Origin: Pedobacter kyonggii
GTDB lineage: Bacteria; Bacteroidota; Bacteroidia; Sphingobacteriales; Sphingobacteriaceae
Length of the DNA: 64,000 nucleotides
Reading direction: 5' to 3'
Assembly: GCF_004310665.1 (NCBI RefSeq)
Contig: NZ_SIXF01000014.1
Location: forward strand, 62,001-126,000
Below the pieces are notes generated by a model. It saw only the letters and a list, made by a program, of their open reading frames with translations, was not told where the DNA came from and did no database searches. The position numbers were made by a program, and so were the translations under genes. Shown piece after piece: positions 27,716-36,497 of this stretch. The first letter of the stretch is position 1. Each line of letters starts with the position of its first letter.

Positions 27716-29065
27716 CTAAAAACCGCTATCGTCTAAAGCGAAAGTATTTTTTCGATCTTTCCATTTTCCTTTTGTAAAATCAGGGAATTTTTGTGGCATA
27801 TTTCCTTCTTTTAACGATTTGGTAGAAAGTGGCATAATTACACTCATTGTAACTGAATCATATACGTCAATAGGTGTTTGTTTTTTCTGTTTTACCGCCT
27901 GGATAAATCCATTAAATACAAACCAATCCATACCACCGTGGCCTGCACCTACAGCTTCTGCTTCATATTTTTTCCAAAGTGGGTGATCGTATTTAGCAAA
28001 CCATTCATCAGCTTTATCCCAGGCATGATCTTTCGATTTATGCTCAATGTGCACTGATTTGTTTACATCCATCCAAAGACCCTTTGTTCCCTGTACCCTG
28101 AAACCGATAGAATATGGCCTGGGCAGGTGGGTATCGTGACTTAACAATACCGTTTCGCCGTTTGCACAGTTGATCATCGTAGTGGTAACATCACCATTTT
28201 TATAATTAATTTTAGCGTTAGGGTGGCCAGGAGAAAGTTCTTCTACGTAAGCAGCCAAACCTCTTGCTTTAGAACTGAACGATACCAGACTGGTAAAGCT
28301 ATTCCCTCTGTTAATGTTAGCATATTGCATTAAAGGGCCAACACCGTGGGTTGGATATAAATCGCCATCCTGATCGATGTTAAACTGCGTACGCCATTGT
28401 GCCTCGCTCAATGCTTTTGGCCCGTACTCTACCCCACCGCCGTAATAATCTTTACCGTTGTTAAAAAGTACGTTTCTTAAGTTATGTTGGTAACCACCTT
28501 CAAGGTGCACCAATTCGCCAAAAAGGCCTTGTCTAACCATGTTTAAAGCCGCCATTACATCTCTACGGTAACAAACGTTTTCTAAAGTCATGTAAGGCAT
28601 ACCTGTTTTTTCTGAAGTGTTTACAATATCCCAGTGATCTTGAACACTTAAACCTGCAATTACTTCGCAGCCTACATATTTACCAGCTTTCATGGCATCA
28701 ACTGCCTGATCGCGGTGAAACTGCCATGGTGTTGCTATAATTACGGCATCAATATCTTTACGGTCTAAAAGTTTTTTATAAGCATCTAAGCCACCAGTAT
28801 ATTCTGTTGCTGCTGGCCTGCCTTTTTTGGCAATAAAATTACGACAGATTTTAAGTGAACTTTCCTGGGTATCGCAAATTGCAACAATTTCTACATCGTC
28901 TCTTAAGGCACCTTCAGAAATATGGCTCATACCACGTGCACCCACACCGATATAACCTACTCTTACTTTTCCACTGTCTGATGATGCAAATAAACTTCCG
29001 GTTGGCAGGATGGTTAAACCAGCAGCCGTAAATGCACCATTTTTGATAAAATCTCTACGTTCCAT
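27716..29065 (-). CDS. GH109-like Gfo/Idh/MocA protein (possible alpha-N-acetylgalactosaminidase)
   Basis: A 449-residue protein with a Tat-like signal (MERRDFIKNGAFTAAGLTIL), then a Rossmann domain (VRVGYIGVGARGMSH) and the Gfo/Idh/MocA alpha/beta domain (KYVGCEVIAGLSVQDHWDIV; ENVCYRRDVMAALNMVRQGL). The segment DLYPTHGVGP holds Tyr237 and His240, matching the YPTHGLGP of the NAD-dependent alpha-N-acetylgalactosaminidases of GH109 as I remember them; SSKARGLAAYVEE and YGVEYG-like wording also agree. GH109 uses a redox-elimination mechanism with tightly bound NAD. Secreted or periplasmic by its Tat signal, it would release GalNAc for the kinase downstream. An inositol- or sugar-dehydrogenase role is the alternative. 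Confidence 0.82.
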   Translation of the reverse strand: MERRDFIKNGAFTAAGLTILPTGSLFASSDSGKVRVGYIGVGARGMSHISEGALRDDVEIVAICDTQESSLKICRNFIAKKGRPAATEYTGGLDAYKKLLDRKDIDAVIIATPWQFHRDQAVDAMKAGKYVGCEVIAGLSVQDHWDIVNTSEKTGMPYMTLENVCYRRDVMAALNMVRQGLFGELVHLEGGYQHNLRNVLFNNGKDYYGGGVEYGPKALSEAQWRTQFNIDQDGDLYPTHGVGPLMQYANINRGNSFTSLVSFSSKARGLAAYVEELSPGHPNAKINYKNGDVTTTMINCANGETVLLSHDTHLPRPYSIGFRVQGTKGLWMDVNKSVHIEHKSKDHAWDKADEWFAKYDHPLWKKYEAEAVGAGHGGMDWFVFNGFIQAVKQKKQTPIDVYDSVTMSVIMPLSTKSLKEGNMPQKFPDFTKGKWKDRKNTFALDDSGF

Positions 29066-29169
29066 TTGTGTTATTTAATGTTTATTGTTTAGTTTTTTAA
29101 TTGATCCGGTTAATACTGAACAAACGTTTTACTTGCTATTCTTTCGTACTTTTTTGCTCCAAAACCTAT

Positions 29170-29499
29170 TCATCTACAGCATCTTAATGGGCTAAAGGTT
29201 TTTAAAAAATTTTTAACCCAGGTAAACTGATCAGGCTGTTTTTCGTGCATATTCCAAAATAAGTAAGCACAAACCGTATTTAAACCCATTGCTTTGGCCC
29301 TTTGCAAACGTTGTTTCCACCCGGCTTTTGGTATACGGGCAAAATGCATTTCGCCACAGCGTATTACATATGGCTTGCCATTAAGCTCAAAAGATTCGGC
29401 ACCTATTGCCCAGGTGTTTTCTTTTTGGGCCCGGCTATTAATAGATAAGCTTATTAATAGCCCTAAAACAAGTGGTTTTGTAAGAAAATGGGTACGCAT
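29170..29499 (-). pseudogene. Truncated GH35 beta-galactosidase (N-terminal stump)
   Basis: From the ATG at 29499 the frame gives a signal peptide (MRTHFLTKPLVLGLLISLSI, ending SRAQ) and the first 60 or so residues of a GH35 barrel: FELNGKPYVIRCGEMHFARI, KAGWKQRLQRAKAMGLNTVC and AYLFWNMHEKQPDQF. After TW the sequence leaves the family and stops after 15 unrelated residues. Both catalytic glutamates are missing, so no activity is possible. Full-length relatives in this window have about 610 residues. The stump lies just upstream of the GH109-like gene and was probably once co-transcribed with it. Confidence 0.8.
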
Positions 29500-29556
29500 T
29501 TGTGCTGGTTCTTTTCGGTTTTGTTGCTTTGTATTTTTTAAAAGTAGAACAAGCAA

Positions 29557-30104
29557 ATGAGCATTACAACTAAATGTCAGCGCAAACGATTGACTAATTT
29601 TTACGTTACCAATTATTTAAGCCCAAAGCAAATCATCTATTTACTTCGCCTATTTAAGCTATGCTGTAATGCCTTTGCCATATACGCCTGTTACCTGCCA
29701 AATGGTAATTAAAGCTTTCCGCATTAGCCCTTTTAACGCTGTTTTAAAAGCGAGCTAAGGCTTTATTTTAACAAAAGCCATACTGTAGAAATAATAAAAA
29801 ATATGAGGAAGTATTTCCAAAGGCAGCGCAAATTGGGGAAATAAGGCAAAAACCTCTACAGTTTTATTCACACACATATAATAACGCATATGTTATTTTT
29901 TCACTTAATCATTACAGCTTAAATCAGGGTTTTCGAACTATTTGAGAGGGTTCTAAACGAAATTTGACGGTAGGCATATTTGCTTTCCTATTTAAGATTA
30001 CCAAATGAGAAATTTGGGCAAGGTTTTGTTTACTACGTTTTAAAGGATGATTTTAAATATTCTCCTTCAATTAACTCAAATATCTACCTCAATTAGAAAA
30101 GCTT
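29557..30104. other. Intergenic stretch without recognised gene
   Basis: No frame looks coding. Base composition is A+T rich. It separates the GH35 stump from the eroded gene at 30105 and may hold their former promoters; nothing more specific is seen. Confidence 0.4.
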
Positions 30105-30404
30105 ATGGCGAACAAAGAAAGTGGCTACGCGAAAAATGCCGCCAATTTAAAAGATTTAGTTATCCGTTTAAAAACCCTTGGGGATGATTATAATCCACCC
30201 AAACCTAAACTCTCAGTGGAAGCCTTAGAAATCTTATCTAAAAACGCAGACGACGCTACCCGCGCCCTTAGCTTGGTTTTGCCCGTTTACAGTAAAGCTG
30301 TTGATGAACAAGAACTCATTTTGCGTAAAATTTGCAATAAAAAGATTGGAGTGCATAACGGGGCTGCAGCACCCACGGAGACATACATGTTCGTTTTCAA
30401 GTAA
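30105..30404 (+). pseudogene. Eroded Bacteroidota-specific hypothetical protein
   Basis: A 99-residue frame: MANKESGYAKNAANLKDLVI, GDDYNPPKPKLSVEALEIL, then NADDATRALSLVLPVYSKAV. This pattern (repeated 'Y-N-P-x-K-x-x-L-x-x-x-A-L' helices) recalls a family of about 200-250-residue helical Bacteroidota proteins of unknown function, often containing two such halves. Here the match ends near residue 78, and the last 27 residues are encoded by one copy of an 84-bp duplicated segment, so the gene appears truncated and re-terminated. Downstream, between the copies, one frame reads TGPTPTNPVAT, like the Pro/Thr linker of the family. No signal peptide. Function unknown. Confidence 0.5.
30321..30404 (+). 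repeat. 84-bp direct repeat, copy 1
   Basis: This copy aligns without gaps to 30565-30648 with 11 differences, mostly transitions (about 87% identical). It encodes the C-terminal 27 residues of the eroded gene. Shared core: AAAGATTGGAGTG then ATAACGGGGCTGCAG. Confidence 0.85.
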
Positions 30405-30564
30405 AAATGCATACACTAATTGTAGACTACCCAAACCTACCCATGAATTGGCAAACAACATATAAAAAGGAGGAACAAAAGCTACAGGCCCAACACCAAC
30501 AAACCCGGTAGCAACGGAAATCCTTTTTATTGCATAAGAGCCATCCCTCCTATTCTTGCTGCCG

Positions 30565-30648
30565 TTGCGTAAAATTTACAATAAAAAGATTGGAGTGAAT
30601 AACGGGGCTGCAGTATCCACGGAAGTATGAATATTCGTTTTCAAATAA
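30565..30648 (+). repeat. 84-bp direct repeat, copy 2
   Basis: Second copy of the segment at 30321-30404, starting 244 bp downstream. In the same frame it reads LRKIYNKKIGVNNGAAVSTE and then a stop. No inverted ends or target duplications were seen, so a simple duplication is likelier than an insertion element. From 30649 to 30982 nothing else is recognised apart from the presumed promoter of the next gene. Confidence 0.8.
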
Positions 30649-30982
30649 GTATAAACGTATATTTGCAACCCTCTATTTGCTGATGAAATCGGCATAAACT
30701 ATCCTTAAAAACAAGGGGGAGAGTTAATTTATAGAATTAAATATTACACCACTTTCTAAGCCCGAAAACAGGTTTAATTAATATCAGTAACGGAGAGAAC
30801 CTTCGAAAAACAACCGTCTATAGATCGATAATAGCGAAGATTAATAAAGTGTTGAGTGCAATATTTTAACTATACCTTTAAACACTAACCAAACTTCAGG
30901 ATTCCTTCACAATTGAAAACTAACTTCGCCAATTATTAAACAATTGGCAAGTAAAATTCAAGCTTTGGATCCATCATTAACC

Positions 30983-32926
30983 ATGAGCATTAACGAAAAA
31001 ACAAATAAATTACTCCATCATAGATTTGGACCAGTTATTTTAGTTACAATATTATTATCTGCCATATCACTGATTACGAGGCTCTCTTTATTAATTTATA
31101 GTGCATCATCTGTTGATTGGTCGATACTTAACTTACTTAAAATTTTTGTTATCGGTCTGTTTTATGACCTTGCCGCTGCATCCTTTGTGGTAATTCCGAT
31201 TGTAATTTACCTATGGCTGCTTCCTTCAAAATGGTACGCCAGCAAATTCAACAAAATATTATTGTTCATTTATTTTTTCTTTGTTGTTTTCACGCTAATC
31301 TTCAATGCCATTTCAGAATGGTTTTTCTGGGAGGAATTTTCAGTCCGTTATAACTTTATAGCTGTGGATTACCTGGTATATACCACAGAGGTTATTGGAA
31401 ATATCCGCCAATCGTACCCGATCAACAGTATTATGGTAGGCTTAGTAATCGTTACAGTGCTAATTGTTTATTGCTTAAGAAAGTTTATTACTGCATCTAC
31501 CTCCGCTAAAACCGGTTTTGGCAGGCGGACAAAAATTGCACTAGTCATTTTGTGCCTGCCTGTTTTTACTTATTTTGGGGTAAGCCATAAATGGAAATAC
31601 CACAGCAAAAATCAATATGTAAATGAGCTTTCGGGCAATGGCATTTACGATTTTGGATTTGCCTTTTGGAACAATCAGCTCGATTACAATACTTTTTACA
31701 AAACTCTTCCGGTTAAAAATGCCGAATCTATTCTGAGCAATTTGCTTCAACAAGATTCTACTGCCAAAAACAGAGCATTTAAAAATACATTCAGAGCGAT
31801 AAATAACGCAGGCATCGAAAACAAAATGAATGTTGTGCTGATTAGCGTAGAGAGCTTAAGCGCTGAGTTCTTATCTGCATTTGGCAATACACAGCATATT
31901 ACACCTCAACTCGATTCGCTTGCAAAACAAGGTTTGCTCTTTAACAATTTATATGCTTCTGGAACACGGACGGTGCGTGGCCTGGAAGCACTTTCACTTT
32001 GCATCCCACCTACCCCTGGGCAATCGATCGTAAAACGCCCCGATAATAAAAACCTCTTCACCTTAGGTAGCATATTCCGTTCGAACGGCTATAACAGCAG
32101 GTTTATTTATGGCGGTTATGGCTATTTTGATAATATGAACGAGTTCTTTTCAAATAACGGTTACCAGGTAACAGACAGGAGTTCACTTCAGGATTCAGAA
32201 ATCCATTATTCAAATATCTGGGGTGTTGCCGATGAAGATTTATTTACGCTTTCGTTACGCGAACTGGATAAAGATTATAAAGACAAGAAACCCTTTTTCG
32301 CACAGATTATGACGGTTTCGAACCACCGCCCATATACTTACCCCGAGGAGAGGATTGATATTCCATCGCACACTGGCAGAGAAGGTGCAGTTAAATATAC
32401 CGATTACGCTATTGGTAAGTTTATACGGGAAGCAAAACAGAAACCCTGGTTTGCGAACACCTTATTCGTTATTGTTGCAGATCACTGTGCTTCGAGTGCG
32501 GGTAAAGTACAGTTACCGGTAGATAAATATCATATTCCCATGATTTTTTATAGTCCGGGGCATATTGCACCAGGCAAATTTGAGAAACTCACCGCACAGA
32601 TTGATATCGGTCCCACCATTTTGGGTTACCTGAATTTCAGTTACGACAGTAAATTTTTCGGTCAGGATGTATTTAAAATGAAAGATAGCGAAGAAAGGGC
32701 GTTTATAAGCACCTACCAGAGTTTAGGTTACATTAAAAATAATAAGCTGGTTATTCTCGATCCGAACAAAAAAGCAACTACTTACAAACCCGATTTTACT
32801 AACGGAAATGCTGTAGCCATACCAGCAGATCAGAAATTGATTAATGAGGCTATATCCAATTACCAAATGGCTTCATACCTGTATCAAAATGGGTTGTACG
32901 GCTTCGAATCTAAAAAGAAACCCTAA
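30983..32926 (+). CDS. LTA-synthase-like membrane sulfatase/phosphoglycerol transferase
   Basis: The ATG at 30983 (MSINEKTNKLLHHRFGPVIL) is preferred over a TTG at 30944. About five membrane helices occupy the first 200 residues, followed by a periplasmic alkaline-phosphatase-fold domain: VVLISVESLSAEFL (metal-binding Glu), LYASGTRTVRGLEAL (nucleophile Thr region), QIMTVSNHRPYTYPEE, and VIVADHCASSAGK (metal-binding Asp-His). Length 647 is normal for the LtaS/MdoB-like group. In Gram-negative bacteria such enzymes move phosphoglycerol or phosphoethanolamine onto glycans or lipids. It is alone on the plus strand with a hairpin at 32953 after the stop. Exact donor and acceptor are unknown. Confidence 0.88.
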   Translation: MSINEKTNKLLHHRFGPVILVTILLSAISLITRLSLLIYSASSVDWSILNLLKIFVIGLFYDLAAASFVVIPIVIYLWLLPSKWYASKFNKILLFIYFFFVVFTLIFNAISEWFFWEEFSVRYNFIAVDYLVYTTEVIGNIRQSYPINSIMVGLVIVTVLIVYCLRKFITASTSAKTGFGRRTKIALVILCLPVFTYFGVSHKWKYHSKNQYVNELSGNGIYDFGFAFWNNQLDYNTFYKTLPVKNAESILSNLLQQDSTAKNRAFKNTFRAINNAGIENKMNVVLISVESLSAEFLSAFGNTQHITPQLDSLAKQGLLFNNLYASGTRTVRGLEALSLCIPPTPGQSIVKRPDNKNLFTLGSIFRSNGYNSRFIYGGYGYFDNMNEFFSNNGYQVTDRSSLQDSEIHYSNIWGVADEDLFTLSLRELDKDYKDKKPFFAQIMTVSNHRPYTYPEERIDIPSHTGREGAVKYTDYAIGKFIREAKQKPWFANTLFVIVADHCASSAGKVQLPVDKYHIPMIFYSPGHIAPGKFEKLTAQIDIGPTILGYLNFSYDSKFFGQDVFKMKDSEERAFISTYQSLGYIKNNKLVILDPNKKATTYKPDFTNGNAVAIPADQKLINEAISNYQMASYLYQNGLYGFESKKKP

Positions 32927-32952
32927 TAATTTTAACAATCAGTATAAATATT

Positions 32953-32991
32953 ACCTGCAGCCCCTTCATTAAAACTTAACAGGCTGCAGGT
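32953..32991 (+). terminator. Hairpin after the LTA-synthase-like gene
   Basis: ACCTGCAGCC (32953-32962) pairs perfectly with GGCTGCAGGT (32982-32991) around a 19-nt loop, 27 bp after the stop codon; what follows (ATTATTAGGTTT) is only moderately U-rich. Confidence 0.5.
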
Positions 32992-33012
32992 ATTATTAGG
33001 TTTCCACTTCTC

Positions 33013-33234
33013 CAGCAAAAAATATCTGTAGAAGATTTATCGACCAGGTTTGCGGTTGGCAGGAGAAATTTTGATAGAAGATTTATCAGCGCAACCGGAA
33101 ACACCACAATAGAATATTTACAAGGCGCCAAAATAGAATCGGCTAAGAAAGTCCTGAAAACGAGTAGAAAAACGGTTAACGAAGTGATGCATGAGGTGGG
33201 TTATGCAGATTTTTTATGTTTTTCTGCAAGTTGA
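33013..33234 (+). pseudogene. Fragment of a GlxA/AraC-type transcriptional regulator
   Basis: One frame reads QQKISVEDLSTRFAVGRRNF, then DRRFISATGNTTIEYLQGAK and ESAKKVLKTSRKTVNEVMHE, VGYADF, and stops eight residues later. This is the double helix-turn-helix C terminus of a GlxA-type AraC regulator, without the N-terminal amidase-like domain and without the last helix. There is no start codon in place. Its 3' end abuts and overlaps a second AraC-family stump on the other strand. Confidence 0.7.
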
Positions 33235-33385
33235 TAATGTGCCTGTTCCAATCTATTTTGAGTAAGCCATCTTTGTGGAGAGCGGTTAAATGCCTTTCTA
33301 AAATCGAGGTTAAAAGTCTGTAGATGTGACATCAAACTCTGCCCTTTGGCTTTTGGAATGCACCGTTATAATTATCATTTTCCAT
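33201..33385 (-). pseudogene. Fragment of a second AraC-family regulator
   Basis: On the minus strand MENDNYNGAFQKPKGR starts at 33385 and stops; a second frame continues QSLMSHLQTFNLDFRKAFNR, SPQRWLTQNRLEQAHYQLAE, KHKKSA and stops at 33201. The second part is the first helix-turn-helix of an AraC protein. Frameshift, missing middle and missing end show it is dead. The rest of the stretch up to 33509 holds nothing recognised. Confidence 0.6.
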
Positions 33386-33509
33386 TACTTTTATTGTTTT
33401 ATTTCACAACAAAAATAATGGACTGCAAGAGGCTTAGTTTTGTTCAAAACGTCAACCTTACTTTGTCTAAAATGTCAGCATTTAGCAAAATAAAACAAAG
33501 ACGGCCAGC

Positions 33510-35882
33510 TTATTCATATTTTAAAGCTTCAACCGGATTAGCCTTCGCGGCTTTATAAGCCTGAAAACCAACCGTTAAAAATGCTATCACTGCAGTTCCA
33601 ATTATTGATATTAGAACAATTGATAACGATATAGTTGTTCTGAACTCAAAATTGGTAAGCCATTTACTCATTAGATAATAAGCTAAGGGCGCACCAACAC
33701 ATGCCGCGACAAATACCATTTTCAGAAAAGAAACCGAGAGTAGTTTCATGATATTGCTCACTGAGGCGCCCAATACACGGCGCACACCAAACTCTTTCGT
33801 ACGTTGTTCGGCACTATAAGTTACTAGGCCATAAAGCCCCATGCAGGAAATAAATATAGCTATGCTGCCAAAGAGGTTGGCCAATATGCCCAGGGTTTTT
33901 TCAGACTGCAGTTTTTGAGCGAACAGATTATCTACAAACTTAACGTCGACTGGATAACCCGGATTCAGCCTTTTTGCCACTGCTGAGATCAATTCCACGT
34001 TCCGGCTCAAGCTGTTAGATGGATTCAGACGCATGTTGATGTTAAAACCTGCGTCCCTGTTAAAATTGATGATCATTGGTCTTCCAGACTGATATGGTGA
34101 ATCCCAAATGAACTCTTTAAACACCCCAATTACCTTCAATTCGTTGCCATGAAGTTTCACCATAGTGCCCAGCGGACTTTGTAGATTCATCACCTTCACC
34201 GCCGAGCTGCTCAGCAAGACCCCTGCTGTATCAGAGGCAAAGTCTTTAGAAAAATCACGTCCAGCAACCAGTTCCACACCGCTGGTCTTCACAAAATCGT
34301 AAGTTGTTTCCAAACGGTTAAAAACAATCTCCCGCCCTCCTGGAGCCTGATTAGGCCATTCGAAACCCAAAAACCAATTACTCACGCTGGAAAAACTGCC
34401 AGAGGCTTGATTGACGGCGGTGACGGCACCTGTTTTCAAGACCTCCGATTTAAATACTTCAAATTTGCGGGCAAGCTCGCCCTCCTGCGGCATTTCTGCC
34501 AGCAGATTTGCCTGGTAGCCAATCGGCCTGTTTTTGATGAAGCTAATCTGTTTGTAGATCACCAGCGTAGCGATGATTAGCATAATGGCAAAGCAAAACT
34601 GCCCAACAACCAACACCTGCCTCAAATTAACAGGGATTGACTTTGCCCTTGCCGCCTTTCTTTTTAAAGTTTGAATGGGATTGAAAGCAGAGAGGAACAG
34701 CGCAGGATATAAACCAGATAGCAATCCAGTTACCAATACCACCCCAAAAATGACCAGCCAATACCATATATTGCCATAATCTATAGAGATTTCTGTACCA
34801 AGCAAATTGTTGAAAATGGGTAAAGTAAGTTCGACAACAGTTATAGCCAGCAAAACACTTCCTATTGTCAGCACCATTGCTTCGGTAAGGAATTGCATAA
34901 TTAATGAAGCCCTTGTGGCACCAATGGTTTTCTTGATGCCCACTTCCTTTGCCCTACGCTCGGATTTCGCAGTCGCCATATTCATAAAATTGATGCAGGC
35001 AATCAATAGGATGCCAAAGGCCAGCCCAATGAACAGATAAATTCTTTCAATGTCACCCCCAACACTCTTTCCGTTAACGAATTTGCTATAGAGGTGTGTT
35101 TTGGCGAATGGAAATAAGAAATTCTCGCCTTTTGTATCAGGAGTTCTCTCATTAAATATGCCCTTGATCTTGCTGTTGATCAGATCGACTTTTGAGGGGT
35201 CGTTTACCTTTACCATCACTAGCCAGCTAAAGCTTGCCCAACTCCAGATTCTGGCATTTTCATTTACCTGTTCATGGAAAGACCAGGGCAAGATATAATC
35301 GAACTTGATGGAAGTATTGCCCGGAAAGTCTTTGATCACACCAGTAATGGTCAGATCTCTTTCGTTTTTGTATTTGATGCTTTTGTTAAGCACATTGACC
35401 CCGCCAAACAACAGTTTTGCGGTCTGTTCTGTTATAACAATAGAATTCGGTACATCAAGGGCTGTAGCGGGATTACCAGCTATAAATTCGTAATTGAAGA
35501 TCTTCAGTAGCTCTGGGTCTGCAAATACTCCAACCTTTTTGAAACTTGTTCTGCCGTTGGCAATTAGTGTATTCCCGCCTCCGGCGATACGTGCTACCGC
35601 ATCAATTTCCGGGATCCGTTTTCTGATTGCTCCGTCGACGCCATTTCCAGGAGCACCATACGTACTGGTGATCTTTCCTGATGCATCCTGAAAATTGATC
35701 ATCACCTGATAAACCTTGTCGGCACCTTTGAATCCCCTGTCAAAATTCCATTCGTAATTCACGTACAATAACAGTAAAAGGCAGGAAGCCAGACCTATTG
35801 CCAAACCAATAATATTAATAACAGAAGAAGTCTTATTTCTCCAAAGGTTTCGTAAAGCTATTTTTAAATTGAGTTTGAACAT
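33510..35882 (-). CDS. MacB/FtsX-type ABC transporter permease
   Basis: The 790-residue inner-membrane protein has two MacB-type periplasmic domains and two FtsX cores: an N-terminal helix (VINIIGLAIGLASCLLLLLY), periplasmic domain 1 (about 45-270), three helices (about 280-430, with KSERRAKEVGIKKTIGATR), a further helix (VVGQFCFAIMLIIATLVIY), periplasmic domain 2 (about 450-660) and the last three helices, with EFGVRRVLGAS and the closing ANPVEALKYE. No ATPase gene is adjacent. Such 'orphan' permeases are multiplied in Pedobacter relatives and linked to efflux or envelope stress. A sigma-54-type promoter lies 43 bp ahead, so expression likely depends on an enhancer-binding protein encoded elsewhere. 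Confidence 0.92.
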   Translation of the reverse strand: MFKLNLKIALRNLWRNKTSSVINIIGLAIGLASCLLLLLYVNYEWNFDRGFKGADKVYQVMINFQDASGKITSTYGAPGNGVDGAIRKRIPEIDAVARIAGGGNTLIANGRTSFKKVGVFADPELLKIFNYEFIAGNPATALDVPNSIVITEQTAKLLFGGVNVLNKSIKYKNERDLTITGVIKDFPGNTSIKFDYILPWSFHEQVNENARIWSWASFSWLVMVKVNDPSKVDLINSKIKGIFNERTPDTKGENFLFPFAKTHLYSKFVNGKSVGGDIERIYLFIGLAFGILLIACINFMNMATAKSERRAKEVGIKKTIGATRASLIMQFLTEAMVLTIGSVLLAITVVELTLPIFNNLLGTEISIDYGNIWYWLVIFGVVLVTGLLSGLYPALFLSAFNPIQTLKRKAARAKSIPVNLRQVLVVGQFCFAIMLIIATLVIYKQISFIKNRPIGYQANLLAEMPQEGELARKFEVFKSEVLKTGAVTAVNQASGSFSSVSNWFLGFEWPNQAPGGREIVFNRLETTYDFVKTSGVELVAGRDFSKDFASDTAGVLLSSSAVKVMNLQSPLGTMVKLHGNELKVIGVFKEFIWDSPYQSGRPMIINFNRDAGFNINMRLNPSNSLSRNVELISAVAKRLNPGYPVDVKFVDNLFAQKLQSEKTLGILANLFGSIAIFISCMGLYGLVTYSAEQRTKEFGVRRVLGASVSNIMKLLSVSFLKMVFVAACVGAPLAYYLMSKWLTNFEFRTTISLSIVLISIIGTAVIAFLTVGFQAYKAAKANPVEALKYE

Positions 35883-35924
35883 GGCGGCAAAGGTTTATCG
35901 TTAATATGAGATTGAATTGTAATT

Positions 35925-35941
35925 TACTAAGTTCGTGCCAA
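35925..35941 (-). promoter_or_regulatory. Sigma-54-type (-24/-12) promoter of the permease
   Basis: The minus strand reads TTGGCACGAACTTAGTA. TGGCACG is a perfect -24 element; the -12 element has GT where GC is standard. Start of transcription would be near 35914, giving a leader of about 30 nt to the ATG at 35882. Confidence 0.6.
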
Positions 35942-36017
35942 CAGCCATAGAAAGAAACAAATTACTGATAATCATTAACTTACATAAAAAACATCTACAA
36001 TACTGTCCGTTACCGAA

Positions 36018-36036
36018 CGATAAGTGTACACTATCG
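36018..36036. promoter_or_regulatory. Near-palindrome, possible enhancer-binding-protein site
   Basis: CGATAAGTGTACACTATCG has a perfect 10-bp palindromic core (AGTGTACACT) flanked by CGAT/ATCG with one extra base. It lies about 105-120 bp upstream of the predicted sigma-54 start, the usual place for an activator site. Confidence 0.45.
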
Positions 36037-36047
36037 AACAATTGGTA

Positions 36048-36497
36048 TTAAACACCAAACTGCCTTAAGTGATGATCGGCGTGCTTATAAGAAAAAACGC
36101 CTATTTGCTCCTTGGTCATTCGACCAAAAAAATCGTGGACAAAATCTGGGTTATCATAGTTTTCAAATTCTTCGATGCACTTGATCAGAATAATTTGCTG
36201 TTGTTTCAGGTCTCCTTCTTTTTCTTTAATAGCAAACTTCCCTGCAGGCATGTTTTTACCTATCGGTTTATCATCTTTCGTATTGCTTTTAAGCGCCATC
36301 CGACCGAATATCTTACCTAAAAAATCGACTCTGTAAACTGGTTTATCTTTGCCTAAAACCCATTCGAACCAGATGGTACAATGTTTTGCCATTTGGTAAA
36401 CATTCATTTTACCCCAAAGCCGGTTATTGTTTTCGGTCAGTGAATTAACCCTATCAATTAATTCACTTCTTGTTGATTGCTCAAATACTGTTTTCAT
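36048..36497 (-). CDS. DUF1569-type (DinB-like) protein
   Basis: About 149 residues with start at 36497 (MKTVFEQSTRSELIDRVNSL). A four-helix DinB-like architecture: LWGKMNVYQMAKHCTIWFEW carries the first His, and the C-terminal FSYKHADHHLRQFGV carries the other candidate metal-binding His residues. Enzymatic role is unknown; the fold often binds a metal through three His and sometimes uses small thiols. The start overlaps the end of the VOC gene by 17 bp, so the two are translationally coupled. Confidence 0.75.
   Translation of the reverse strand: MKTVFEQSTRSELIDRVNSLTENNNRLWGKMNVYQMAKHCTIWFEWVLGKDKPVYRVDFLGKIFGRMALKSNTKDDKPIGKNMPAGKFAIKEKEGDLKQQQIILIKCIEEFENYDNPDFVHDFFGRMTKEQIGVFSYKHADHHLRQFGV

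Noticed and set aside
33346-33558. 70-codon plus-strand frame
   Set aside because: Antisense to an AraC stump and to the 3' end of the permease gene; no support.
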